Positions 8,829 through 17,177 of a stretch of 64,000 bases of DNA are shown one piece after another. The DNA is from Burkholderiales bacterium (lineage in GTDB: Bacteria; Pseudomonadota; Gammaproteobacteria; Burkholderiales; Burkholderiaceae_C): the NCBI GenBank assembly GCA_016219375.1, contig JACRNC010000024.1:25515-89514 (forward strand). Direction: 5' to 3'. The notes below the pieces were generated by a model. The model did no database searches. It saw only the letters and a program-made list of their open reading frames with translations, and had not been told where the DNA came from. Position 1 is the stretch's first letter, and every line of letters starts with the position of its first letter. Made by a program: the position numbers and the translations under genes.

Positions 8829-10241
8829 ATGAGCCAACTCGACACCAAATCCCAAGCCTGGTCCGCGCTGTTCTCCGAGCCCATGAGCGAGCTGGTGCAG
8901 CGCTACACCGCCAGCGTGTTCTTCGACCAGCGGCTGTGGCGCGCGGACATCGAGGGCTCGCTGGCCCATGCCGAGATGCTGCAGGCCCAGGGGCTGATCA
9001 GCGCGCACGACTGGCAGGCCATCCAGAGCGGCATGAACACGATCCGCGCCGAGATCGAATCCGGCGCGTTCGAGTGGAAGCTGGCGCTGGAGGACGTGCA
9101 CCTCAACATCGAGGCCCGGCTGACCCAGCTGGTGGGTGACGCCGGCAAGCGGCTGCACACCGGCCGCTCGCGCAACGACCAGGTGGCCACCGACGTGCGG
9201 CTGTGGCTGCGCGGCGAGATCGACGGCCTGCTGGCGCTGCTGACCGAGCTGCAGAAGGCCCTGGTGGGCCTGGCCGAGCGCCATGCCGACGTGATCCTGC
9301 CCGGCTTCACCCACCTGCAGGTGGCGCAGCCGGTGAGCTTCGGCCACCACCTGCTGGCCTATGTGGAGATGTTTGCCCGCGACGCCGAGCGGCTGACAGA
9401 CGTGCGCAAGCGCGTCAACCGCCTGCCGCTGGGCTCCGCAGCGCTGGCCGGCACCAGCTACCCGCTGGACCGCGAGCGCGTGGCCCGCACGCTGGGCATG
9501 GTCGATGACGCCGGCGCGCCGGCCGTGTGCCAGAACAGCCTGGATGCGGTGAGCGACCGCGACTTCGCCATCGAGTTCACCGCCGCTGCCTCGCTCGTCA
9601 TGGTGCATGTGTCGCGCCTGAGCGAGGAGCTGATCCTGTGGATGAGCCAGAGCTTCGGCTTCATCGACATCGCCGACCGCTTCTGCACCGGCTCGTCGAT
9701 CATGCCGCAGAAGAAGAACCCCGACGTGCCCGAGCTGGCTCGCGGCAAGACCGGCCGCGTGGTCGGCCACCTGATGGGCCTGATCACGCTGATGAAGGGC
9801 CAGCCCCTGGCCTACAACAAGGACAACCAGGAGGACAAGGAGCCGCTGTTCGACACGGTGGACACCGTGCGCGACACGCTGCGCATCTTTGCCGAGATGG
9901 TGGGCGGCATCACCGTCAAGCCCGAGGCGATGGAGCGCGCCGCGCTCAAGGGCTATGCCACGGCCACCGACCTGGCCGACTACCTGGTCAAGAAGGGCCT
10001 GCCCTTCCGCGATGCGCACGAGGTGGTGGCCCATGCGGTGAAGGTGGCCATCCAGCAGGGCGTGGACCTGTCCGCCCTGCCGCTGGCGACGCTGCAGGGC
10101 TTCCACCCCGACATCGGCGAGGACGTGTACCAGGTGCTCACGCTGCGCGGCTCGCTGGAGGCGCGCAATCTGCTGGGCGGCACGGCGCCCGAGCAGGTGC
10201 GGGCGCAAGTGGCGAGGCACAAGGCGCGGCTCGGCGCTTGA
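8829..10241 (+). CDS. argH: Argininosuccinate lyase
   Basis: This 470-residue enzyme cleaves argininosuccinate to arginine and fumarate, the last step of arginine synthesis. The family signature [12 protein letters not shown] is present, as are the N-terminal HTGRSRNDQ and the [10 protein letters not shown] region. The start [15 protein letters not shown] is preceded by no strong ribosome binding site, but its length and alignment to the family fit. It is divergent from the AlgZ/AlgR pair. The C-terminal section ([16 protein letters not shown]) is complete. Confidence 0.97.
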   Translation: MSQLDTKSQAWSALFSEPMSELVQRYTASVFFDQRLWRADIEGSLAHAEMLQAQGLISAHDWQAIQSGMNTIRAEIESGAFEWKLALEDVHLNIEARLTQLVGDAGKRLHTGRSRNDQVATDVRLWLRGEIDGLLALLTELQKALVGLAERHADVILPGFTHLQVAQPVSFGHHLLAYVEMFARDAERLTDVRKRVNRLPLGSAALAGTSYPLDRERVARTLGMVDDAGAPAVCQNSLDAVSDRDFAIEFTAAASLVMVHVSRLSEELILWMSQSFGFIDIADRFCTGSSIMPQKKNPDVPELARGKTGRVVGHLMGLITLMKGQPLAYNKDNQEDKEPLFDTVDTVRDTLRIFAEMVGGITVKPEAMERAALKGYATATDLADYLVKKGLPFRDAHEVVAHAVKVAIQQGVDLSALPLATLQGFHPDIGEDVYQVLTLRGSLEARNLLGGTAPEQVRAQVARHKARLGA

Positions 10242-10494
10242 GGCAAGAGCCGGCCACGACGCCGGCCACCACGTTGCCTCCACGCCCGCCGCGACGCCGG
10301 AACGTCGTCATCACGCCGCCATCGCGCCCGCATCGCGCCAGCTCAGGACGGAGCGCGGCGCAGCCCGGGGCAGCCCGGGCATAGGCGCCAGACAAGCCGC
10401 GTGCGCCGCTGCTGCGCGCAGTCGCTGGATGAAAGCGGCTGCCGAGGCACCGGGGAGCCGACGGCTCCCGGCCTCGGCCCCGCGGGCCCCGCCC

Positions 10495-11649
10495 TTACAC
10501 CGCCGGCGCAGCCGCCACGGCCGCCGGCTTTGCTGCCGCGGCGGCAGCGGGGGCCGCAGCCGCGCCCACCGTGCCGGCCAGGGCCATCGTCTTGGCCGCG
10601 CGCCGCACCAGCCAGCCGCCGGCATCGCGCACGAAGGGCAAGGCGTTCGGGCGCCGCTGCACCAGCCACCAGCCGGCCAGGCCGGCGGCCACCAGCGCAG
10701 CCATCGTCGTCTTGGGATTGAGCTTGGCGCGGGTGTAGACGCTGCGCTGCGCGCGGTGGCCGGTCTCGCCTTCGATGCTGCCCACCTTGCTCGGCTGGTG
10801 CAGCGCGCCCTGCTCGTCGCGGGCGGGCTGGTCGCTGAGCTGGGCGTTGACCATGAACTTCTCGCTGATGCGGTCCATCAGGCGCGGCGCGGCATGGCCC
10901 AGGGTGTGGAACATGCGTGCGGCGCTGCCGATGTAGAGGTCGCGGATGGGCGTCTCGGCGGCATACAGGATGGCGGCGGCGGCTTCCTCGGGCTTGTAGA
11001 CCGGCGGGGGCAGCTTGGGCTGCAGGCCGGTGTAGTTGCGCGCGTTCTCGGCGAAGTGGGTGTTGATGGCCGCGGGCTTGATCAGCGTGACCGAGATCGG
11101 GATGCCGGCTTCCTCCATCTCCAGCCGCAAGGCGTCGGTGTAGCCCTTCACGGCATGCTTGCTGGCGCAGTACATGCCCTGCAGCGGCACGGAGACGTCG
11201 CTGAGCATGCTGCCCAGGTTGACGATGGCGCCGCCGGTGTGGCGCAGGTGCTCCACGGCCACTTCGCAGCCGTAGACCACGCCCCAGAAGTTGGTGTCCA
11301 TGAGGCGGTGGTTGTCTTCGTCGCTGACCTCGTCGAGCCGGCCCCAGATGCTGACGCCGGCGTTGTTGACCCAGGTGTCGAAGCCGCCGAAGTGCTCCTT
11401 GGCCTGCTCGGCGATGCGGCGCACGTCTTCGCGCTTGCCGACGTCGGCCACCACGGCGATGGCCTCGCCGCCGCGGTCGCGGATGCCGGCCACGATCTCG
11501 TTGAGCGCGGCCTCGTCGCGCGCGGCCAGCACCAGCCGCGCGCCCTGGTCGGCCGCGCCCAGCGCCGTGGCCAGGCCGATGCCACTGGAGGCCCCGGTGA
11601 TGACGACGGTCTGTTCCTTCAGCGGCTTGAGGTGATGGCGTTTAGGCAT
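10495..11649 (-). CDS. SDR-family oxidoreductase with C-terminal membrane anchor
   Basis: The 384-residue protein has a classical short-chain dehydrogenase core: TGASSGIG near residue 20 for NAD(P) binding, NNAG, and the catalytic YCASK. A C-terminal extension from about 300 contains a hydrophobic segment (TTMAALVAAGLAGWWLV) and an Ala-rich tail. MPKRHHLKPL at 11649 is the first good start; the frame stays open upstream through a repeat. A second member of this subfamily, internally deleted, lies at 33665-34496. The substrate is unknown. Confidence 0.88.
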   Translation of the reverse strand: MPKRHHLKPLKEQTVVITGASSGIGLATALGAADQGARLVLAARDEAALNEIVAGIRDRGGEAIAVVADVGKREDVRRIAEQAKEHFGGFDTWVNNAGVSIWGRLDEVSDEDNHRLMDTNFWGVVYGCEVAVEHLRHTGGAIVNLGSMLSDVSVPLQGMYCASKHAVKGYTDALRLEMEEAGIPISVTLIKPAAINTHFAENARNYTGLQPKLPPPVYKPEEAAAAILYAAETPIRDLYIGSAARMFHTLGHAAPRLMDRISEKFMVNAQLSDQPARDEQGALHQPSKVGSIEGETGHRAQRSVYTRAKLNPKTTMAALVAAGLAGWWLVQRRPNALPFVRDAGGWLVRRAAKTMALAGTVGAAAAPAAAAAAKPAAVAAAPAV

Positions 11650-11795
11650 GGCGGGCTCCGGTTGCGGTTGTGGGGTGGGTTGACCGCTGGACTCGGCAAG
11701 CGGCGTACCGGGCGCGAGTAGTGGAGGCCGCTGTTGCGGTTGCGGTGTGGTGCGGTTGACGCTGGAAGGGCATCGTCCTGCAACGTGCGGAGCGG

Positions 11796-11940
11796 GCCCG
11801 CAGGCCGGCCGGGGTGCCGGCGCGCGACAGCGGTGGTCCGGCCGGTGGCCGGACTGCCCTGCGCTGCTCGCCCGGGCGGGCGGCTGCGGTGGCTTCGGTT
11901 CCGGCCCTGAACGGGCCGGCCCATAAATCCTCCTCGCCGG
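11796..11940 (+). repeat. Dispersed intergenic repeat, copy A
   Basis: Bases 11802-11898 are identical to 63791-63887 except at one position. The distal part 11855-11937 is repeated in inverted orientation at 12221-12303. The left end (GCCCGCAGGCCGGCCGGGG) recurs inverted at 11997-12025 and 12394-12422. On the minus strand the right end reads GAGGAGGATTTATG, a near-consensus ribosome binding site plus ATG. Confidence 0.85.
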
Positions 11941-12220
11941 TCCGTCGCAAGCGCCGGACTTCCCCGCCCGTTCTGCGCTGCTCGGCACCGCAAACGCGCG
12001 CCGGCACCCCGGCCGGCCTGCGGGCTGTCATCGGCGGTGGCGGGTCGCGGAGATGGCGGCGGCGCGACGGCCGCCTCGGCTTCATGGAGCGCCGCGATCG
12101 ATAGCCATGCATGCTGCGCCGCTCACGCAGCGGCCGGGGCGGGTGGGCAGGGCGGCGCCTGTGCGGTGCCGAGCATCGCAGCCGCACCGGGGCAGTCCAG
12201 CGCCGCAGGCGTTGGACCAG

Positions 12221-12303
12221 GCGAGGAGGATTTATGGGCCCGTCCGTTCAGGACGGGATCCGAAGCCACCGCAGCCTGCCCGGGGTGGCGAGAAGCGCAG
12301 GGG
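12221..12303 (-). repeat. Dispersed intergenic repeat, copy B (inverted, partial)
   Basis: Read on the minus strand this segment matches copy A from 11855 to about 11937. On the plus strand it begins GAGGAGGATTTATG and opens a 33-codon frame starting MGPSVQDGIRSHRS. The minus-strand frame of copy A starts MGRPVQGRNRSHRS, so the N-terminal sequence is conserved between copies. Further downstream, 12394-12422 is an inverted copy of the left end of the element. Confidence 0.8.
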
Positions 12304-12450
12304 ACCGATGCCGCAGGCATCGGCGCCGCACTTGAAGCCGACCTGCCCACCCGCCCCGGCCGCCCTCGCCGACCATCGCAGGCGAAACACTGTCGCGCCG
12401 GCACCCCGGCCGGCCTGCGGGCCCGCGCAAGCCTCAACCAGCGGGCGTTA

Positions 12451-12539
12451 CCTACACCGGCCCCTGCGCGGGAAACACGAAGTGAGGCCGGCACCATGCG
12501 AAAACTGATCCCCTACACCGGCCCCTGCGCGGGAAACAC
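12451..12539. CRISPR. Two 28-bp direct repeats with a 33-base spacer, possible CRISPR remnant
   Basis: Bases 12451-12478 and 12512-12539 are identical over 28 positions and are separated by 33 unrelated bases, a 61-bp period equal to that of type I-E arrays. Read on the minus strand the repeat begins GTGTTTCCCGCGCAGG, close to the GTGTTCCCCGCGCAGG start common in type I-E repeats, and has a short internal stem (CCC-TGCGC-GGG). Only two repeats are present and no cas gene is in the window, so it may instead be an ordinary duplication. Confidence 0.4.
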
Positions 12540-12570
12540 AACAAGCCCGGTCAGCGTGCTCCAGCCACCC

Positions 12571-13326
12571 TCAAGCCACCGGCTCCCCGCCGACGAAGGC
12601 CTTGAGCTCGCCCGGCGCGAAGGCCGTCCATTGCTCGTCGCAGGTCAGCGGCTCGGTGGCGATGACGGCCACGCGGTCGCCGGGCTGGGTGAGCTCGGCG
12701 AAGTTGACCGCCATGTCCTCGTCTTGCAGCCGCGCGACGCCGAAAGGATGCTGGCGCACGACGTAATGCAGCTTGGTGGAGCCGTGGGCCCACAGCGCAT
12801 CGCCGTTGCTCAGCATGAAGTTGAAGGTGCCGTGGCGCGTCAGCGTGGGCAGCAGCTCGCGCAGCGTGGCGGTCAGCGCCGGCACGTCGGGCACGCTGGC
12901 GTGCTCCTTGGCCAGCTGCTGCAGCAGCCAGCAGAAGGCGCGCTCGCTGTCGGTGTCGCCCACCGGGCGGAAGGCGGCGTGCAGGTGCGGGTGGAAGTCC
13001 TTCAGGTCGCCGTTGTGGGCGAAGACCCAGTAGCGGCCCCAGAGCTCGCGCACGAACGGGTGGCAGTTCTCCAGGCCCACCCGCCCCTGCGTGGCCTTGC
13101 GGATGTGGGCGATGACGTGGCGGCTCTTGATCGGATAGCGCTTGACCATGTCGGCCACCGGCGACTGGCTGGCCGGGCAGTCATCGACGAACAGGCGCAC
13201 GCCCTTGCCCTCGAAGAAGGCGATGCCGAAGCCGTCGGCGTGCTCGGCCGCGCGCGTGGCAAAGCCGGTGAAGCTGAAGACGATGTCGGTCGGCGTGTTG
13301 CCGTTCATGCCCAGGAGCTGACACAT
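12571..13326 (-). CDS. Class II glutamine amidotransferase (YafJ-like)
   Basis: This 251-residue protein begins MCQLLGMNGNTP, placing the Ntn-type nucleophile Cys at position 2 as in class II amidotransferases. The conserved HIRKAT, FAHNGDL and DTDSERAF motifs of the YafJ/GAT_4 family follow. There is no synthetase domain, so it is a stand-alone glutaminase-like protein. The physiological acceptor is not known for this family. It is transcribed towards the repeat region. Confidence 0.88.
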   Translation of the reverse strand: MCQLLGMNGNTPTDIVFSFTGFATRAAEHADGFGIAFFEGKGVRLFVDDCPASQSPVADMVKRYPIKSRHVIAHIRKATQGRVGLENCHPFVRELWGRYWVFAHNGDLKDFHPHLHAAFRPVGDTDSERAFCWLLQQLAKEHASVPDVPALTATLRELLPTLTRHGTFNFMLSNGDALWAHGSTKLHYVVRQHPFGVARLQDEDMAVNFAELTQPGDRVAVIATEPLTCDEQWTAFAPGELKAFVGGEPVA

Positions 13327-13604
13327 GGCGCAGGGTGGTGAAAAGGACGGGTGGTTCAGGGGCAGCCCGAGGGCTGGGCGCAGCGGCTGGCAGACCGGCC
13401 CCCCCCCGGCGCGTCCGTCGCCACCGGCAAGCCTGACCGGCCGCCCACTGTGGCACAGCCGCTGCCGGGTGTTCCCTCCCCCTTGTTCCGGGGCAGTGGG
13501 GATTCTTCACGCATCTGCATGTGAACTTGGTCACGCGCAAGTCAAGGTGGCATGCCTACAGTTGCCCAAACGCCCGTTTGACCGCACACAAGCCGCCTGC
13601 CTGC

Positions 13605-14435
13605 ATGCCCACCGCACCGCTCGCACTGACCCTGCCCTTCCCCCTCACGCCCGAGGCGCCGCGCCCGCGGCCCCATGGCGAGCTGCTGAACCGCGTGCCC
13701 GCTGAAGCCGCGCCGCGGCCCCACGCGGCGACCGCGCCGTTGAGTGCGCCGGTGAGTGCGGTGGGCGACAGCACGCCCGGCGCAGCGGCCCGGGGCCCGC
13801 AGGCAGTGGAGCTGGCCTACACCGTCAGGCTGGTGCGCACGCCGCAGGAGCTGGCCGAGGTGCGCGCCCTGCGCGGGCGGGCCTATGACCGGGTGCTGCC
13901 CGGGCTGGGCGCGCACTTCGCGCAGCCCGATCCGGCCGACGAGGCGCCCGGCACGCTGATCTACGCCGCGCGCGACAAGGCCACCGGCGCGCTCATCGGC
14001 TCATCGCGCGTGCGCACCAACCGCTGCGAGCCGCTGGCGGTGCAGGCCAGCGTCGATCTGCCGGCCGGGCTGCACGGCCACCACCTGGCCGAGGTGACGC
14101 GCTACGTGGTCGACGCCGACTACAAGCGCGACGCGCCGCAGCGCGGGCTGCTCAAGGCGATGGCGCTCACCGGCCACCTGCTGCAGGTGCGCGCCTTCGT
14201 CATCACCGCGCGCGAGAAGATGGTGCGCCGCTACAAGGCCCTGGGCCTGGAGCTGCTGCTGGACGGCCAGGCCTTCCCGATGGCGCACATCGGCGGCCTG
14301 CCGCACTGCGTGATGGCCTTCGATCTGCACCAGGGCCTGCAGCGGCTGCGGCAGATGCAGCACCCGATCTCGCCCTTTATCGAGGATGAGTGGCACCCGG
14401 ATCTGCAGGTGCTCGAAGGGTTGCTGCGGGGCTGA
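13605..14435 (+). CDS. FeeM-like N-acyl amino acid synthase / acyltransferase
   Basis: The last 200 residues (from LAYTVRLVRTPQELAEVRALR) resemble the GNAT-fold N-acyl amino acid synthase FeeM group, which is related to acyl-homoserine lactone synthases. Visible matches include the TLIYAARDKATGALIGSSRVRTN strands and LAEVTRYVV with its conserved Glu. The first 75 residues are low-complexity Pro/Ala. Start at ATG 13605 (276 residues) is tentative; an in-frame GTG at 13521 would add 28. FeeM-type enzymes join fatty acyl groups from acyl-ACP to an amino acid; the substrate here is unknown. A close alternative is one of the exosortase-associated acyltransferases. Confidence 0.72.
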   Translation: MPTAPLALTLPFPLTPEAPRPRPHGELLNRVPAEAAPRPHAATAPLSAPVSAVGDSTPGAAARGPQAVELAYTVRLVRTPQELAEVRALRGRAYDRVLPGLGAHFAQPDPADEAPGTLIYAARDKATGALIGSSRVRTNRCEPLAVQASVDLPAGLHGHHLAEVTRYVVDADYKRDAPQRGLLKAMALTGHLLQVRAFVITAREKMVRRYKALGLELLLDGQAFPMAHIGGLPHCVMAFDLHQGLQRLRQMQHPISPFIEDEWHPDLQVLEGLLRG

Positions 14436-14458
14436 AAACCGGCCCGAGCCCGGGCCGG
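14435..14458 (-). terminator. Terminator of corA
   Basis: Read on the minus strand, an 8-bp stem CCGGCCCG/CGGGCCGG with a GGCT loop is followed by TTTT. It lies between the convergent FeeM-like gene and corA and fits rho-independent termination of corA. Confidence 0.6.
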
Positions 14459-14471
14459 CCCCTCCTGTGGC

Positions 14472-15449
14472 CTACAGCCAGCCCGCCTTGCGAAAGCGCC
14501 AGTACAGCGCGCCGCACACCGCCCCCACCACGCCCAGCGCGGCCGGGTAGCCCCAGCGCCAGTGCAGCTCGGGCATGAACTCGAAGTTCATGCCCCACAC
14601 GCCGACGAAGGCCGTGGCCACGGCGAAGATCCCCGCCCAGGCGGCCAGGCGCTTGGTCACCTCGCCTTCTTCGATGGCGACCATCGACAGATTGACCTGG
14701 ATGGCCGTGCCGATGGTGTCGCGCAGGCCTTCGATGGTGGCGTTGATGCGCGCCAGGTGGTCGGCCACGTCGCGGAAGTAGTCCTCAGTCTGCGCCACCA
14801 GCGCCGGCACGCGGCCGTGGTAGAGCTTGCCCAGGGCATCGAGCAGGGGCGCCACCGCGCGCTTGACGATGGCCAGGCGGTGCTTGAGGTCGTACAGCCG
14901 CTCGATGTTGGTCCGCGCCGCACCCTTGACGAAGATCTGCTCCTCGATGTCGTCGAGCTCGGCCTCCAGGTCCTCAATCAGCGGGAAGTACCGGTCGACC
15001 ACGTTGTCCAGCAGCGCATAGAGCACGAAGGCCGGCCCCAGGCGCAGCAGGTGCGGCTCGCGCTCGGCGCGCTCGCGCACGCCCAGCAGCGGGCGCTGGC
15101 TGCGGTTGCGCACCGACAGCACGAAGTTGGGCCCGGTGAAGACATGCACCTCGCCGACCTGCGGGTCGCGCGCCTCGCCCTCCAGCGTGTGCACCACGGT
15201 GAAGAGCATGTCGCCGCCAGCCTGCACGTACTCCTCGACCTTGGGCCGCTGATGGCCGTGGTGCGCGTCCTCCACCGCCAGGTCGTGCAGCTTGAAGAGC
15301 CGCTGCATGGTGGCCAGCTCCAGCTCGGTGGCATCGCGCAGCGCCACCCAGACGAAGCAGCCCGGCCGGGCCAGGTAGTCGGGGATGGCATCGATGGGGA
15401 TGTCGCCCAGCTTGTCGCCCTGGGCATAGGCGGCGCAGTTGATCAGCAT
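14472..15449 (-). CDS. corA: CorA-family Mg2+/Co2+ transporter
   Basis: The 325-residue protein has the CorA plan: a soluble alpha/beta N-terminal domain, a long helical stalk, and two C-terminal membrane segments. The GMN signature sits at the end of TM1 (GVWGMNFEFMPEL). MLINCAAYAQGDKLGD at 15449 is chosen as start because it gives the family length; MARSAPMLIN, six codons earlier, is an alternative. CorA pentamers mediate Mg2+ uptake across the inner membrane. Confidence 0.93.
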   Translation of the reverse strand: MLINCAAYAQGDKLGDIPIDAIPDYLARPGCFVWVALRDATELELATMQRLFKLHDLAVEDAHHGHQRPKVEEYVQAGGDMLFTVVHTLEGEARDPQVGEVHVFTGPNFVLSVRNRSQRPLLGVRERAEREPHLLRLGPAFVLYALLDNVVDRYFPLIEDLEAELDDIEEQIFVKGAARTNIERLYDLKHRLAIVKRAVAPLLDALGKLYHGRVPALVAQTEDYFRDVADHLARINATIEGLRDTIGTAIQVNLSMVAIEEGEVTKRLAAWAGIFAVATAFVGVWGMNFEFMPELHWRWGYPAALGVVGAVCGALYWRFRKAGWL

Positions 15450-15593
15450 GGGGGCCGATCGTGCCATGCGGGCCGCGTCTGAAGCGGTGTGACGCACGAC
15501 GGCGCGATGCACGAGGGCGTGACCCGACCCCGGCGTGCCGCAGGGGCCGCGCGGGGCATGCTGGCGCGTCGGGCGCCTGCTGTCGCACCATCC

Positions 15594-16850
15594 TCAGAGA
15601 TCGGCGAACAGCGGCAGCGGCTCCATCGCCTGCAGCGGCGCGGCATCCGGCTCGTCCAGCGTGCTCAGATGGCCGGCGCGCACGCCCAGCAGGCGCAGGC
15701 GGCGCTCCAGCGGGGCGCGCTTGAGGCAGCGGCCGGCCCACAGACGGATGTCGGCCGCCGTGGTCACCGGCTGCGGCAGGCTGAGCTCGCGCGTGACGGT
15801 GCGGAAGTCGTCATAGCGCAGCTTGATGCCGATGTTGCGCGCCTTGACGCCCTTGCGGGCCAGGTCGGCGGCCAGTTGCTCGCACAGGCGGGTGAAGCGC
15901 TCGCCGAGCTGCGCGCGGTCCAGCCGCGGATGCAGGTCGCGATCGAAGGTGGTCTCGCGGCTGATGGACTTGGGCTCGCGGTGCGTGACCACGGGGCGCT
16001 CGTCGCGGCCGTGGGCGGCGTCGGCCAGCCAGCGGCCGTAGGCGTCGCCGAAGCGCGCGATCAGCACGGCGGGGTCCACGTGCGCCAAGTCGCCCAAGGT
16101 GTGCAGCCCCATGTCGGCCAGCTTTGCCGCGGCCTTCGGGCCGATGCCGTTGAGCGAGCGGGCCGGCAGCGGCCAGATGCGCGCCGGGATGTCGGCCCGC
16201 GTCAGCAGCGTGATGCCGCGCGGCTTGTCCAGCTCGGACGCCAGCTTGGACAGCAGCTTGTTGGGCGTGATGCCGATGGAGCAGGTCAGGCCTGTGGCAT
16301 CCGCCACCGCCTGCTGCAGCCGCAGCGCCAGCCGCCGTGCGCCGGCCAGCGCATCGCCGGCGTCCGCGTCCTGCGCGCCGGGCACGTCGGTGAGGTCGAT
16401 GTAGATCTCGTCGATGCCGCGGTCCTCGATCACCGGCGCAATGGCCGCCACCGCCGCCTTGAAGGCGCGCGAGGCGCGCTTGTAGGCCTCGAAGTCCGCG
16501 GGCAGCAGGATGGCGTCCGGCGCGAGCTGCGCGGCCTTCATCAGCCCCATGCCCGAGTGCACGCCGAAGGCCCGGGCCTCATAAGTGGCCGTGGTCACCA
16601 CGCCGCGGCCGGCGTACTGCCGCAGCCGCGGCCAGTCGGCGGGATCGCGCCGGCCCGCATCGGCCGGCACCGCACGCGAGCCGCCCACCACCACCGGCAG
16701 CCCGCGCAGCTCGGGCCGGCGCTGCAGCTCCACGGACGCGAAGAAGGCGTCCATGTCGAGGTGGGCGATGATGCGGCGGGGCACAACCGCCTCAGGCGGC
16801 GGCGAGGGAGACGACTGCGGGCTCACCAGCGCGAGCTTACGCAGGATCAC
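15594..16850 (-). CDS. dinB: DNA polymerase IV (Y family)
   Basis: The 418-residue translesion polymerase carries LDMDAFFASVE for the first metal-binding Asp and the second catalytic acidic pair in GIDEIYIDLTD. It also has the RNIGIKLRYDDF little-finger segment. About 25 extra residues precede the usual IAHLDMDAF start. DinB bypasses damaged bases with low fidelity and is usually SOS induced, but I do not see a clear LexA box upstream. It lies between corA and the small gene preceding the epsA locus, on the minus strand. Confidence 0.94.
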   Translation of the reverse strand: MILRKLALVSPQSSPSPPPEAVVPRRIIAHLDMDAFFASVELQRRPELRGLPVVVGGSRAVPADAGRRDPADWPRLRQYAGRGVVTTATYEARAFGVHSGMGLMKAAQLAPDAILLPADFEAYKRASRAFKAAVAAIAPVIEDRGIDEIYIDLTDVPGAQDADAGDALAGARRLALRLQQAVADATGLTCSIGITPNKLLSKLASELDKPRGITLLTRADIPARIWPLPARSLNGIGPKAAAKLADMGLHTLGDLAHVDPAVLIARFGDAYGRWLADAAHGRDERPVVTHREPKSISRETTFDRDLHPRLDRAQLGERFTRLCEQLAADLARKGVKARNIGIKLRYDDFRTVTRELSLPQPVTTAADIRLWAGRCLKRAPLERRLRLLGVRAGHLSTLDEPDAAPLQAMEPLPLFADL

Positions 16851-16937
16851 CGGCCCGGTTCGACAGGCCGTTCACCGGGCCGGGCCGGGCCAGGCCAGGC
16901 AGGGCGCCGCCGCGCTTGAGCGCTCAGGCGTGGCGCG

Positions 16938-17162
16938 TCACGCCTGTTGCACCAGCTCGGCCAGGCCTCGGTCGAGCAGCCACTGCAGTGCGGCTTCGGG
17001 CTGGGGCAGCGGGGTGCCGTGGGTCAGCAGGGCGTCCAAGGGCGTGATGCCGTTGAGCAGCAGCAGCACGCGGCGCGGCGCCTCGGGCAGCAGGTCGGGG
17101 CGGTTGATGGCGGCGTGCTGGCCGCTGGATGTACGGCGGTAGACGGCATTCAGGTGCGGCAT
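16938..17162 (-). CDS. Small hypothetical protein downstream of epsA
   Basis: The product is 74 residues and starts 15 bases after the epsA-like stop, so it is probably translated from the same message. The sequence RRVLLLLNGITPLDALL...ALQWLLDRGLAELVQ has the look of a small winged-helix-like segment seen in the C-termini of some regulatory proteins, but I do not assign a family. The spacing and a compact, low-repeat composition favour a real gene. Confidence 0.55.
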   Translation of the reverse strand: MPHLNAVYRRTSSGQHAAINRPDLLPEAPRRVLLLLNGITPLDALLTHGTPLPQPEAALQWLLDRGLAELVQQA

Positions 17163-17177
17163 GGCGGCTCTCGCGGG

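Larger units (their letters stand above)
11650..12570. other. Repeat-rich intergenic region without a clear gene
   Basis: This 921-base region contains two oppositely oriented copies of a dispersed repeat, two detached copies of one of its ends (11997-12025 and 12394-12422), and a pair of 28-bp direct repeats (12451-12539). Open frames here are dominated by Arg/Pro/Ala composition and are not credible ordinary genes, although the repeats carry a ribosome binding site and an ATG. Confidence 0.7.

Noticed and set aside
7482..10283. A 933-codon open frame on the minus strand spanning algZ and all of argH, and a matching long plus frame through algZ
   Set aside because: argH has a full, well-conserved frame on the plus strand; long antisense frames are expected at this GC content. 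Only the algZ part (7482-8603) shows protein-family features.
15489..16919. A 476-codon frame antisense to dinB
   Set aside because: dinB motifs are complete on the minus strand; the plus frame is an artefact of GC-rich third positions.
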